A DNA stretch of 38,010 nucleotides from Bacteroidota bacterium (lineage in GTDB: Bacteria > Bacteroidota > Bacteroidia > Bacteroidales > F082). Shown piece by piece: positions 9,007-18,050 of this stretch (position 1 is its first letter; each line of letters begins with the position of its first letter). The position numbers and the translations under genes are program-made. The notes below the pieces were generated by a model. The model saw only the letters and a program-made list of their open reading frames with translations, did no database searches and was not told where the DNA came from. Location: positions 1 through 38,010 of the forward strand of contig QMPA01000008.1 in the NCBI GenBank assembly GCA_003650365.1. Direction: 5' to 3'.

Positions 9007-10111
9007 AAAAATAAAAATATTGGTGAGTGGAGGTGGTACGGGTGGTCACATTTTTCCGGCCATTGCAATAGCCAATGCCCTGAAATCTAAATTGAAGGAT
9101 ATTGAAATTTTGTTTGTTGGTGCCAAAGGCAGAATGGAAATGGAAAAAGTCCCTCAGTCTGGTTATCCTATCAAAGGATTGTGGATTAGCGGTTTGCAAC
9201 GAAAATTGGATTTGAGTAATCTGGCATTCCCCTTTAAACTGATAAGTAGTTTGATCGGTGCTGAGAAAATTATCAGACAGTTTAAACCTGATGTTGCTAT
9301 TGGCACCGGTGGCTATGCAAGTGGCCCTTTACTTTATATGGCAGCTAAAAAGAAAGTGCCCACACTTATTCTTGAGCAAAATTCCTATCCGGGAATTACC
9401 AATAAATTATTGGGGAAAACCGTCAACAAAATTTGTGTGGCCTACAAAGAATTGGAAAAGTATTTCCCAAAGGAAAAAATTATAGTGACCGGAACACCCA
9501 TCCGAAAAGAAATTCTCGACCTGCAAGTTTCTCGCGAAGACGGACTGAATTTCTTTGAACTACAATCCGTGAAACCAGTACTATTAATTATTGGTGGGAG
9601 CCAGGGAGCGCAAAAAATAAATGAAGCGATTGCAAAGAATCTGGAAGAAATAATGGCCCAAGACATTAACATCATCTGGCAGACCGGAAAACCATCTTTT
9701 GAAATGGCCAAAAGTGTCGCAGCAAAAAGTGCTTTCAGCAAAGCTATTAAAGTTGTTGATTTTATTGGCCGGATGGACATGGCCTATGCAGCAGCCGACC
9801 TCATTATTTCGCGTGCCGGTGCCATTGCCATTGCCGAAATAATTGCGGTCAACAAACCAGCCATATTTATTCCATTGCCTTCTGCCGCCGAAGATCACCA
9901 AACTAAAAATGCGATAACCCTGGTAAAAGGCAAAGCTGCAGTATTGGTAAAAGAAAGTGATGCGAATGACAAATTGTTGAAAGTGATTACAGATTTAATA
10001 AAAATGAAATCTACCCGATTATTACTGGCCCAGAACCTGAAACGTTTTGAACGCCCAGATGCAACAGATAGAATTGTGGAAGAAGTAATTGAATTGATAA
10101 AAAAGAAATAA
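8999..10111 (+). CDS. murG: Lipid II synthase MurG
   Basis: MurG is the peripheral membrane GT28 glycosyltransferase that adds GlcNAc to lipid I to form lipid II. I chose the ATG at 8999, giving MPEKIKILVSGGG and 370 residues, the family's usual size. An in-frame ATG 63 bp upstream lies inside ftsW and would add an implausible lysine-rich leader. Motifs are the glycine loop G11-GGTGG-H17, IGTGGYASGP, EQNSYPGITNKLLGK, the UDP-sugar loop GGSQGAQKINEAI and SRAGAIAIAEI. It overlaps ftsW by 8 bp and is followed by a degenerate repeat tract before murC. Confidence 0.96.
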   Translation: MPEKIKILVSGGGTGGHIFPAIAIANALKSKLKDIEILFVGAKGRMEMEKVPQSGYPIKGLWISGLQRKLDLSNLAFPFKLISSLIGAEKIIRQFKPDVAIGTGGYASGPLLYMAAKKKVPTLILEQNSYPGITNKLLGKTVNKICVAYKELEKYFPKEKIIVTGTPIRKEILDLQVSREDGLNFFELQSVKPVLLIIGGSQGAQKINEAIAKNLEEIMAQDINIIWQTGKPSFEMAKSVAAKSAFSKAIKVVDFIGRMDMAYAAADLIISRAGAIAIAEIIAVNKPAIFIPLPSAAEDHQTKNAITLVKGKAAVLVKESDANDKLLKVITDLIKMKSTRLLLAQNLKRFERPDATDRIVEEVIELIKKK

Positions 10112-10178
10112 GACCTGAGACTTTGAGACATGAGACTGAAGACCTATAAATCTCTTAACAGGCTGAAAGGCTGAAAGA
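10111..10178. repeat. Degenerate low-complexity intergenic repeat after murG
   Basis: The murG-murC spacer begins at the murG stop with three imperfect copies of a gAGACcTGAGACtt-like unit, followed by a second short repeat (AGGCTGAAAGGCTGAAAG). A 19-base stretch of the first part (AGACCTGAGACTTTGAGAC, 10111-10129) recurs exactly at 37564-37582, just after the nadE stop codon. No coding sense or hairpin is evident. Confidence 0.75.
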
Positions 10179-10217
10179 ACAGGATTTGGGGCATCGTCCC
10201 AAGAAAAAGGTAACCAA

Positions 10218-11570
10218 ATGAACCTGAACAAAATAAATAAGATGTATTTTCTCGGAATTGGCGGCATTGGGATGAGTGCCCTGGCCCGCTATTTCCTTCT
10301 GGAAGGAAAACAAATATTTGGTTATGACCTGACTTCAACACCGTTAACTACCGAACTTGAAGCCGAAGGCATGCGCATCCATTATACAGAAGACCCGACT
10401 GTTATTCCTGCCGACATCGATTTGGTAGTTTACACACCTGCCATTCCACTAGAAAACAAAGAACTGATTCATTTCACAGAAAAAAATATTCCCATTCTAA
10501 AACGAGCCCAATTAATTGGACAACTCAGCCAAAACTACTTTACTATTGCTATAGCCGGAACACATGGCAAAACCAGTATCAGTGCCATTGTTGCACATAT
10601 TATGAAGTCGGCAGGACTGAAGCTAACTGCTTTTGTAGGAGGTATTTGCCTGAATTACAATTCCAATCTTATTCATTCAAAAAACACCCAATACCTATTG
10701 GTTGAAGCCGATGAATACGATCGCTCATTCTTAAACATCGACCCCAACATTGCCCTTATTTCTTCAATGGATGCTGACCACCTGGATATTTATGAAAGCC
10801 CGGCTGACTTAGTAAATTCATTTAGGGAATTTGCTGAATTACTAGGGAAAAATGGCGTATTCATTCACAACAAATCATTGCCAGTATTTAATATTCCAGT
10901 TATTAAAACCATCACTTACGGCATCAATCGGGAAGCTGGTGTGAAGAGTGACAATATCCGTATCAAGAATGGTCAATTTGTTTTCGACCTGGAAACTGAA
11001 GGTCAAAAAATAACAGATATCACAATGCAAATTCCCGGCTACCATTACATTGAAAATGCATTGGCGGCGGCGGCAATCTGTTTACAACTTGAAGTGGATG
11101 CAAAACAAATAAAATCCGGGATGGAAAGTTTTGCAGGGGTTGAACGTCGTTTTGAAATCAGGATAAATGAAAGCAACTTGATTTACATCGATGACTATGC
11201 CCACCATCCTGAAGAAATTAAAGCTACAATCAGCGCTGTTAAAATGTTGCATCCAGGCAAAAAGATTACTGTAGTTTTTCAACCCCACCTGTTCAGCAGG
11301 ACAAAAGATTTTGCTGAAGAGTTTGCAACTGCTTTATCTAAAGTTGACGAAGTCATTCTACTTGACATTTATCCGGCAAGGGAAAAACCAATTTCAGGAA
11401 TTACATCCAATACGATATTGTCGAAAATCCAAATTGCCAACAAAAAAATAATGAGTAAGGAAGATTTACTCCAACAGCTCGAACAAAAAAAGCCTGAACT
11501 ACTCTTGACAATGGGCGCCGGCGATATTGGCTTGTTGACAAAACAAATAGAAAGGGTTTTGAAGAAATAA
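10218..11570 (+). CDS. murC: UDP-N-acetylmuramate--L-alanine ligase MurC
   Basis: MurC commits UDP-MurNAc to the stem peptide by adding L-alanine with ATP. The 450 residues contain the nucleotide-sugar motif G13-IGGIG-M with MSALA, the Mur ligase P-loop G114-T-H-G-K-T119, the binding motifs EADEYDRSFL and DADHLDIY, and the C-terminal DDYAHHPEEIKAT. The ATG at 10218 is used; an alternative ATG at 10242 would also keep the glycine loop. The stop overlaps the ftsQ start by one base (TAATG), a classic coupling arrangement. Confidence 0.96.
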   Translation: MNLNKINKMYFLGIGGIGMSALARYFLLEGKQIFGYDLTSTPLTTELEAEGMRIHYTEDPTVIPADIDLVVYTPAIPLENKELIHFTEKNIPILKRAQLIGQLSQNYFTIAIAGTHGKTSISAIVAHIMKSAGLKLTAFVGGICLNYNSNLIHSKNTQYLLVEADEYDRSFLNIDPNIALISSMDADHLDIYESPADLVNSFREFAELLGKNGVFIHNKSLPVFNIPVIKTITYGINREAGVKSDNIRIKNGQFVFDLETEGQKITDITMQIPGYHYIENALAAAAICLQLEVDAKQIKSGMESFAGVERRFEIRINESNLIYIDDYAHHPEEIKATISAVKMLHPGKKITVVFQPHLFSRTKDFAEEFATALSKVDEVILLDIYPAREKPISGITSNTILSKIQIANKKIMSKEDLLQQLEQKKPELLLTMGAGDIGLLTKQIERVLKK

Positions 11571-12358
11571 TGAAAAGAATCATTCAAATAGTCGCATTTA
11601 TTCTGTTTGCAATCGCATTGATTGGTCTTATGGGATTTATATATTTGGAACGAGAGAATCAAATATTGAATGAAATTTCTGTTAGGGTTTGCAGGGATGG
11701 AGACAAAGGATTTTTGGTTAAAAAGGAGCTTTACGAAATCATTGAAAGAACCGACAGTGTTCGTGCAAAAACGATTAAACAAATTGATGTAAACACTTTA
11801 GAGAAAATTATTGGTAAGAATCCCTATATCGAAAACGTTGATATTTTCGTTAACATCAACAACAATTTGATTGTCAACGTTAAGGAGAAGAACGCCATTT
11901 TACGCATCTTTAATCAGACTGGCGAAGGCTATTACATTAACGAGAATGCTGAAATTCTTCCACTTAGTAATAAGTTTAGTCCACGAGTACTTATTGCAAA
12001 CGGTTACATCAATACGTCCTATGTAAAGGGATTTGGAAATATTTACGATAGCGTTTACTACTCACCAATAACTAAAAATTCTATAATTATTGATCTTTTC
12101 GAACTTACAAAAATCATCCGTCAAAACAACTTTTTACAAGCATTAATTAGCCAGATTTATGTAAATAGCAAAGGTGAATTTGATTTAATTCCCCAGCTTG
12201 GCAAGCAAATTATCCATCTTGGAAGTATTGAGAATATAGAAAAAAAACTCAATAAACTGGAAATATTCTACAAAAAAGCAATGATGAAAGCAGGATGGGA
12301 AAAATATGCAACGATTAATTTAGAATACAAAGACCAAATAGTTTGTACAAAAAAATAA
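11570..12358 (+). CDS. ftsQ: Cell division protein FtsQ
   Basis: FtsQ is a bitopic divisome protein that connects early and late division proteins through FtsL and FtsB. The 262 residues show one N-terminal membrane segment (about 4-24, IIQIVAFILFAIALIGLMGF), then a POTRA-like region (about 35-110, with IGKNPYIENVDIFVNINNN) and a beta-rich domain. Sequence conservation is low, as usual for FtsQ, but the topology and the position between murC and ftsA make the call secure. It begins on the last base of murC and is followed by a 122-bp AT-rich spacer. Confidence 0.9.
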   Translation: MKRIIQIVAFILFAIALIGLMGFIYLERENQILNEISVRVCRDGDKGFLVKKELYEIIERTDSVRAKTIKQIDVNTLEKIIGKNPYIENVDIFVNINNNLIVNVKEKNAILRIFNQTGEGYYINENAEILPLSNKFSPRVLIANGYINTSYVKGFGNIYDSVYYSPITKNSIIIDLFELTKIIRQNNFLQALISQIYVNSKGEFDLIPQLGKQIIHLGSIENIEKKLNKLEIFYKKAMMKAGWEKYATINLEYKDQIVCTKK

Positions 12359-12460
12359 ATGCATAAATGAATGAATGCGTGAATGCATAAATAATAGAAT
12401 AGGTGAATGATGAATAACATTCTAACATTTAGGCATAATCGCATTTAAGCATTAAAAAAG
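12359..12460. repeat. Degenerate low-complexity repeat between ftsQ and ftsA
   Basis: The spacer after ftsQ consists largely of imperfect repeats of an ATGAATGc/ATGCATAAa-like unit (for example AATGAATGCGTGAATGCATA), decaying into related text up to about 12460. The unit differs from those after murG and before metK, but the style is the same. I see no gene in it. It is the longest gap between the + strand genes of the dcw cluster and could hold an ftsA promoter, though no clean TAnnTTTG box is visible. Confidence 0.65.
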
Positions 12461-12480
12461 AAAATTAATAAATCAGAGAT

Positions 12481-13782
12481 ATGGAGAAAGAAGGAGAAAT
12501 TATTGTCGGTCTCGACATTGGAACAACAAAAATTGCATGCATTGTTGGAAGAAAAGACAAACACGACAAAATTGAGGTTCTCGGCCTTGGTAAAACCGAA
12601 TCAATTGGTGTAAAGCGCGGTGTTGTGGCGAACATCGAACATACGGTGCAATCCATAAAAACTGCTGTAAACATTGCCGAGCAGAAATCGAATGTTGAAA
12701 TTAAATCGGTACATGTAGGTATTGCAGGACAACACATCAGGAGTCTGCAACACAGCGGGAACATTATTCGGGTAAATCCTGAGAAAGAAATTAGCGTAGC
12801 TGAAATCAATCAGTTAACCCAAAGCATGTATGGTTTGAATATGTCTCCCGGCGAAGAAATTATTGATGTAATTCCACAGGAATACATTGTTGATAATGAG
12901 AGTGGTATCAGGCAACCCGTTGGCATGTTAGGCAACACCCTGGAAGCCAATTTTCATATCATCATCGGACAGACAGCCGCTGCCCGAAATATTTTCAAAT
13001 GTATTCAAAAGGCCGGGCTCGAAACGGTCAACCTGATTCTGGAACCTATTGCATCAGCGCTTGCTGTACTTAGCGATGAAGAAAAAGAAGCAGGAGTTGT
13101 GCTTGTAGATATTGGTGGCGGAACAACTGACATAGCCATTTTTCAGGACGATATTATCCGCCATACAGCTGTTATCCCTTTTGGTGGCGATGTGATTACT
13201 GAAGATGTAAGGGAAGGTTGCACCATCATTAAAAAACATGCTGAAGAACTCAAGGTAAAATTCGGATCGGCACTTGCCAGCGAAAATCGCGATGATGAAG
13301 TAGTTGCCATCCCCGGCTTGCGGGGTCGTCCACCCAAAGAAATTACATTAAAAAATCTGGCCAGTATTATTCAGGCACGTATGGAGGAAATAGTGGATCA
13401 GATTTATTTCGAAATTAAAAACTCGGGTTTTGAGAAAAAACTCATTGCCGGAATTGTCCTTACCGGTGGCGGGGCACAGCTCAAACACATCGATCAGCTA
13501 ACTGAGTTTACAACTGGCATGGATACCCGTATCGGATATCCAAACGAACATTTGGCAAATAATGTATCCGACGATATGGCCAGTCCAATGTTTGCAACAG
13601 GTGTCGGGTTGGTTATTCATGGCATTAACCGCACTGAGATCGAAACAGGTTTTCATTCTCCAGAAGAAGTTCCAAGCGAGAAAACCGGCTTCTGGAAAAA
13701 GAAAAAAAGCAAGCGGGAAGAAGGCCCCAAAGGCTATTTAAACATTATTAAATCGTTTTTCGAGAACGATACAGATGGTTAA
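12481..13782 (+). CDS. ftsA: Cell division protein FtsA (actin-like)
   Basis: FtsA is the actin-fold ATPase that tethers FtsZ to the inner membrane. The 433 residues include the phosphate-1 loop VGLDIGTTKIACIVG (about 9-23), an SHS2 (1C) region around residues 80-150, the phosphate-2 motif VLVDIGGGTTDIAIF (about 207-221), and the adenosine loop VLTGGGAQLKHI. The C-terminus, KGYLNIIKSFFENDTDG, looks like the amphipathic membrane-targeting helix, after a linker rich in K and E. It is separated from ftsZ by 86 bp. Confidence 0.96.
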   Translation: MEKEGEIIVGLDIGTTKIACIVGRKDKHDKIEVLGLGKTESIGVKRGVVANIEHTVQSIKTAVNIAEQKSNVEIKSVHVGIAGQHIRSLQHSGNIIRVNPEKEISVAEINQLTQSMYGLNMSPGEEIIDVIPQEYIVDNESGIRQPVGMLGNTLEANFHIIIGQTAAARNIFKCIQKAGLETVNLILEPIASALAVLSDEEKEAGVVLVDIGGGTTDIAIFQDDIIRHTAVIPFGGDVITEDVREGCTIIKKHAEELKVKFGSALASENRDDEVVAIPGLRGRPPKEITLKNLASIIQARMEEIVDQIYFEIKNSGFEKKLIAGIVLTGGGAQLKHIDQLTEFTTGMDTRIGYPNEHLANNVSDDMASPMFATGVGLVIHGINRTEIETGFHSPEEVPSEKTGFWKKKKSKREEGPKGYLNIIKSFFENDTDG

Positions 13783-13868
13783 AATCAATTAACTTTTTAT
13801 TGTTAAAAAGAAATCTGTTAGTAGCAGAAATCAAAATTTGAAAAGAATAATTTTAAACAAAATTGAAT

Positions 13869-15557
13869 ATGGCTCAAATGATACAATTCGAACCCAAACA
13901 AGAACCGGCTTACATCAAAGTAATTGGCGTAGGCGGAGGCGGAAGCAATGCCGTCAACCACATGTTTAAGCAAGGCATTAAAGGTGTTGAATTTGCAGTT
14001 TGCAATACAGATATGCAAGCCCTCGAAACCAGCCCTGTACCCAATAAAATCCGTATTGGAGATACCGATGGGCTGGGTGCCGGATCTAAACCGAATGTTG
14101 GGGAAGAAGCTGCCAAAACATCTATCGATGCACTTAAAGAGTCTTTCACCAATGATATAAAAATGGTTTTCATTACTGCCGGAATGGGTGGTGGAACAGG
14201 AACAGGAGCTGCGCCAATTATTGCACAATTGGCACGAGAATTGGAAATCCTGACGATAGGTATTGTCACCTTACCGTTTTCCTGGGAAGGTCGAAAACGA
14301 AGGCAACAGGCTGAAGCAGGTATCGAAAGTATGAAAGCATATGTGGACACATTGCTGGTAATTAACAACGACAAATTGCGAGAACAATATGGCAACCTTC
14401 CCATGAGAGAAGCATTTGCCAGAGCAGATAATGTGCTTGCAACTGCTGCCAAAGGAATTGCCGAAATCGTTACCGTTCCGGGATACGTAAACACTGATTT
14501 CGAAGATGTGAAAACAGTAATTCAGAATAGCGGAAAAGCCATCATGGGTTCAGCAACAGTTGAAGGTGAAAACCGTGCAATGACTGCTATTGAAGAAGCC
14601 ATGAATTCGCCATTGTTAGATGATAACGATATCAAAGGTGCACAAAACATTTTACTGCACATCGTAACGGGAAATGATGAAATCACCATGGATGAAATCA
14701 CTGAGATTACAGAATATGTACAAACAGAGTGCGGAAACGATGCTGATCTTATTTGGGGTCAAGGTTTTGATGAATCCCTTGAAAACAAAATTGGCATTAC
14801 CCTTATCGCAACAGGTTTTGATTCGAAAAGAAGAAATGATGAAATAAAACCAAAAAAGATTCACGATCTGAATGAAGTAAAAGAGGAACCCGTTGCACAT
14901 GCTGAAAATGAGGAGAGTAAAGTAGACGCAATAGAACATCCGAAAGAAGTAGAGCTGATAGATTCGAAGGAAGATAAAAAATCGATGAGCGAGTTTATGC
15001 GCATTACAAAACGGGAAAAGGAAGAATCGATAAAAACAGAAAATGAAGAAACGCTACAAAAACAGTTCACTTTCAGCGAAAAAACCAATGCAACAATTTC
15101 AAAACTTCCCGAAGTAACCGATAAACAAGAGCACACAAATATACCCTTGCAAAAAGCGACGACTACTGAAGAGTTAAGTTCGGAAAAACCACTTACCATC
15201 AGCTTTAAAAAACCTACCAAGAAGGCTCCAGTCCAAAGTCATTTATCTATCCAGCGTACAGTTAACGATTATGAAATAGGTATTACTGAAAGGCCAAATC
15301 CATTGCAAAGGCAGGATGAAACAATAGAAAAGAATGCAATGGACCGGATTAACAAATTAAAAAATTTGAGCCGACTTCATGCTGGTGATATTGCACAACT
15401 TGAAACCGTTCCAGCTTATCAACGAAAAAATATTGAAATTGACAATACACCACCCTCAACCCAATCACCAATTTCGAAATTTACATTGGGCGAAGACAGT
15501 AAGAGCAATCCTGTCATTAAATCAGACAATTCGTTTTTGCACGATAATGTGGATTGA
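13869..15557 (+). CDS. ftsZ: Cell division GTPase FtsZ with long C-terminal extension
   Basis: FtsZ is the tubulin-like GTPase that forms the Z-ring. I start it at ATG 13869 (562 residues); a TTG two codons earlier is less likely. The nucleotide-binding loop V21-GGGGSN27 and the tubulin signature GMGGGTGTGAAP (105-116, with the GGGTGTG core at 107-113) are intact. The GTPase core ends near residue 320. It is followed by about 240 residues of charged, probably disordered linker, much longer than the E. coli linker. Near the end, LETVPAYQRKN resembles the conserved C-terminal peptide that binds FtsA, yet about 40 further residues follow, ending FLHDNVD. Confidence 0.97.
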   Translation: MAQMIQFEPKQEPAYIKVIGVGGGGSNAVNHMFKQGIKGVEFAVCNTDMQALETSPVPNKIRIGDTDGLGAGSKPNVGEEAAKTSIDALKESFTNDIKMVFITAGMGGGTGTGAAPIIAQLARELEILTIGIVTLPFSWEGRKRRQQAEAGIESMKAYVDTLLVINNDKLREQYGNLPMREAFARADNVLATAAKGIAEIVTVPGYVNTDFEDVKTVIQNSGKAIMGSATVEGENRAMTAIEEAMNSPLLDDNDIKGAQNILLHIVTGNDEITMDEITEITEYVQTECGNDADLIWGQGFDESLENKIGITLIATGFDSKRRNDEIKPKKIHDLNEVKEEPVAHAENEESKVDAIEHPKEVELIDSKEDKKSMSEFMRITKREKEESIKTENEETLQKQFTFSEKTNATISKLPEVTDKQEHTNIPLQKATTTEELSSEKPLTISFKKPTKKAPVQSHLSIQRTVNDYEIGITERPNPLQRQDETIEKNAMDRINKLKNLSRLHAGDIAQLETVPAYQRKNIEIDNTPPSTQSPISKFTLGEDSKSNPVIKSDNSFLHDNVD

Positions 15558-15626
15558 GGCTGGAGTAAAAAAAAGAGGAAAGATAAAAGAACCTGAATAG
15601 AAAGTACTTTCCATAATAATAAACCA

Positions 15627-16079
15627 ATGAATTTAGAAATTAAAATAAACGACGATATTAAGCAGGCCATGCTGGCCAGGGACAAGCGGAAGTTAGAGGC
15701 TTTACGTGCTATAAAAGCTGGCTTATTACTGTCCAAAACAGGAAAGGATGTAAGCGGTGGCGAAATCCCGGAAGGTGTTGAATTGAAACTGCTACAGAAA
15801 TTGGTAAAACAACGTAAAGAATCTGCTTCCATTTATCGGGAAAATGACCGTATTGACATGGCTGAAGAAGAAGAATACCAGGCAGGCATTATCGAAAAAT
15901 ACCTTCCCGAACAAATGAGTGCGGAGGATATAGAAGCGGTGGTGAAAAAAATCATCAGCGAAACAGGGGCATCATCTATGAAAGACATGGGTAAAGTAAT
16001 GGGCATCACATCTAAACAACTGACAGGCAAAGCTGATAACAAACTTATCTCGGGTTTTGTAAGAAAATTCCTGTCCTAA
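15627..16079 (+). CDS. GatB/YqeY domain-containing protein
   Basis: This 150-residue cytoplasmic protein is a stand-alone YqeY-family member, related to the tail domain of the amidotransferase subunit GatB. Conserved features are the N-terminal helix (INDDIKQAMLARDKRKLEALRAIKA), the central KQRKESASIYRENDRIDMAEEE, the YLPEQMS turn, and the C-terminal GKVMGITSKQLTGKADNKL. A role in tRNA-dependent amidation or tRNA binding has been suggested for the family but is not established. It lies 69 bp after ftsZ, a common arrangement in Bacteroidota, and the terminator at 16119 ends the cluster. Confidence 0.9.
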   Translation: MNLEIKINDDIKQAMLARDKRKLEALRAIKAGLLLSKTGKDVSGGEIPEGVELKLLQKLVKQRKESASIYRENDRIDMAEEEEYQAGIIEKYLPEQMSAEDIEAVVKKIISETGASSMKDMGKVMGITSKQLTGKADNKLISGFVRKFLS

Positions 16080-16118
16080 GACCCAACTAAAGCGCATATT
16101 GCGTAATACAACACTCTT

Positions 16119-16154
16119 AAAACCCGTCTGTTTGAAATTACAGACGGGTTTTTT
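16119..16154 (+). terminator. Rho-independent terminator after the dcw cluster/yqeY
   Basis: A perfect 10-bp stem (AACCCGTCTG at 16121-16130, CAGACGGGTT at 16141-16150) encloses a 10-nt loop and runs into six Ts. It is 40 bp downstream of the yqeY-like stop and faces the convergent tsf terminator. Confidence 0.9.
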
Positions 16155-16208
16155 AGTGCTTTCATTTCAAGCCATTTTAAAAAAGAGAACCCCCACGAGA
16201 AACAAACC

Positions 16209-16240
16209 AAAAAAAAAGACCGGCTAAAAACCGGTCTTTA
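16209..16240 (-). terminator. Rho-independent terminator after tsf
   Basis: The stem AAAGACCGG/CCGGTCTTT (16215-16223 and 16231-16239) has a 7-nt loop. On the minus strand it is followed by a run of Ts (the A-tract at 16209-16217). It lies 23 bp beyond the tsf stop and ends the rplM-rpsI-rpsB-tsf transcript. Confidence 0.88.
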
Positions 16241-16262
16241 AATTTAATACTTTCTAATTCAA

Positions 16263-17090
16263 CTATCCCAACGCAAGGCGATGGAATTCAGTAACTGTCA
16301 GTTCTTTGTCAACGCTTTGCAGATATTGCTGTACGTTTGATTTACCATCTTTAATAAAAGCCTGATTCAGTAATGTATTCTCTTTAAAGAATTTATTTAG
16401 TTTACCAGTTGCAATTTTTTCTAGCATTGCTTCTGGTTTTCCTTGCTGGCGTGCCTGGTCTTTTCCAATTTCAATTTCACGGGCAATGGTTTCTTCTGAA
16501 ACGCCATCCTTATCTAAAGCAATCGGCGACATAGCAGCAATCTGCATCACCACATCTTTACCGGCCTGGGCAAAGTCATTGCTGGCTTTATTAAATCCGG
16601 CTACAGTAGCAATACGGTTTCCCGGGTGGATGTATGCAAAGGTTTGAGCTGCCTCAACCATTCCATAACGTCCCAGCTGGATTTTTTCGCCAATAACACC
16701 AGTTTGATTGGTGATGGTTTCTTCAACAGAATAGCCATCCAGTTTCAGTGCTTTCAATGCATCAGTATCTTTTGCTTTGTTCGCAATGGCAAGATCCAAA
16801 ACAGATTGAACATAAGCAATAAAATCAGCATTCTTTGCAACAAAATCTGTTTCGCAATTAATCATTACGGCTGCGGCAAATGTTTTGTCATCACTTACTT
16901 TTGCAAGAACAACGCCTTCAGCAGCATCGCGGTCAGCACGTTTGGCAGCAACTTTTTGTCCTTTTTTTCGGAGTACGTCAATGGCTTTTTCCATGTCACC
17001 TTCCGTCTCAACCAAAGCCTTTTTGCAATCCATCATGCCGGCACCGGTTATTTTACGTAGCTCATTAACTTGTTGGGCTGTTATCTTCAT
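16263..17090 (-). CDS. tsf: Elongation factor Ts
   Basis: EF-Ts regenerates EF-Tu-GTP by catalysing GDP release. The 275 residues start MKITAQQVNELRKITGAGMM, the standard UBA-like N-terminal domain (about 1-50), followed by the core: the ETDFVAKN motif (about 80-87) contacts EF-Tu, and a second subdomain includes IHPGNRIATVAGF. The last 40 residues (KFFKENTLLNQAFIKDG and on) are the usual C-terminal module. It is the last gene of the minus-strand operon, 23 bp after rpsB. Confidence 0.97.
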   Translation of the reverse strand: MKITAQQVNELRKITGAGMMDCKKALVETEGDMEKAIDVLRKKGQKVAAKRADRDAAEGVVLAKVSDDKTFAAAVMINCETDFVAKNADFIAYVQSVLDLAIANKAKDTDALKALKLDGYSVEETITNQTGVIGEKIQLGRYGMVEAAQTFAYIHPGNRIATVAGFNKASNDFAQAGKDVVMQIAAMSPIALDKDGVSEETIAREIEIGKDQARQQGKPEAMLEKIATGKLNKFFKENTLLNQAFIKDGKSNVQQYLQSVDKELTVTEFHRLALG

Positions 17091-17113
17091 TTCAAATATC
17101 TTTTCAGTTCTTA

Positions 17114-18016
17114 TTATTTCTTAACGATTCTTTTTCTGGGCTTTTTGGCTTTTGATCCACCGTCTTGGTCTTTGGCCTTTCTTACACCCGCTTCAGACTT
17201 GGCACCTTTTTCAGCTTCCATGTCTGCCTCTTCTTCAGCCTTAGCTAAATTCTCAGATTTGGCTTTGATGTCAATTTCTTCAACACTTTTCTTCTTCTGC
17301 TCTTCAGCTTGTTGTTTGTCCCTGGCAGCTTTCCGCTCACCGAGGCCTTCAGCGACAGCCATGACAGCAGCATTAACAATAATCGAAATCGATTTTGAAG
17401 CATCATCGTTTGCAGGAATAGCAAAATCAATATTTGATGGGTCTGAATTAGTATCAACCATACCAAAAATTGGTATGTTCAATTTTCGGGCTTCTGCCAC
17501 AGCAATCTTCTCTTTGTTAACATCCACAATAAATAATGCGGCAGGAAGACGGCTCATATCGGAAATACTCCCAAGGTTCTTTTCGAGTTTTTCGCGTTCG
17601 CGGCTAATTTGCAAACGTTCTCTTTTTGATAAAGCTTTATAGGCTTCAGTATCGGCCATCTTATCGATGTTCGACATTTTTCGCACCGCCTTGCGGATGG
17701 TTGCAAAATTTGTCAACATTCCACCGGGCCAACGTTCAGTAACATAAGGCATATTTACCTTCTTTACTGATTCGGCAACAATTTCTTTGGCTTGCTTCTT
17801 CGTAGCTACAAAAAGTATTCTGCGGCCCGACATGGCAATTTGTTTCAGGGCTTTCTGTGCCTCTTCCAGTTTTGCAACTGTTTTATAAAGGTCAATAATG
17901 TGGATTCCGTTGCGCTCCATAAAAATATAAGGAGCCATGTTCGGATTCCATTTGCGCTTGAGGTGTCCAAAATGTACACCAGCATCAAGCAAATTGTCAA
18001 AACTTACTTTTGTCAT
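17114..18016 (-). CDS. rpsB: 30S ribosomal protein S2
   Basis: S2 binds the 30S body-head junction and is needed for S1 attachment and translation initiation. The core is complete: LLDAGVHFGHLKRKWNPNMAPYIF at the N-terminus, RILFVATKKQAKEIV, RWPGGMLTNF, and the conserved PIFGMVDTNSDP. At 300 residues it is longer than E. coli S2 (241). The extra part is a C-terminal tail of about 65 residues, alternating K and E/A and ending KPRKRIVKK, probably disordered. The gene lies 105 bp downstream of rpsI; that spacer contains an inverted repeat (18051-18086). rpsB-tsf pairing is near universal. Confidence 0.97.
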   Translation of the reverse strand: MTKVSFDNLLDAGVHFGHLKRKWNPNMAPYIFMERNGIHIIDLYKTVAKLEEAQKALKQIAMSGRRILFVATKKQAKEIVAESVKKVNMPYVTERWPGGMLTNFATIRKAVRKMSNIDKMADTEAYKALSKRERLQISREREKLEKNLGSISDMSRLPAALFIVDVNKEKIAVAEARKLNIPIFGMVDTNSDPSNIDFAIPANDDASKSISIIVNAAVMAVAEGLGERKAARDKQQAEEQKKKSVEEIDIKAKSENLAKAEEEADMEAEKGAKSEAGVRKAKDQDGGSKAKKPRKRIVKK

Positions 18017-18050
18017 CTTTTAAGTATTAATTGTTTACATTCTCTTTGTC

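Noticed and set aside
13910-14494. 194-codon frame opposite ftsZ
   Set aside because: It is antisense to the highly conserved GTPase core; its proline- and alanine-rich composition reflects the complement of ftsZ codons.
16626-17642. Open frames on the + strand opposite tsf and rpsB
   Set aside because: They mirror two clear ribosomal operon genes on the other strand, and show no domain or start signal of their own.
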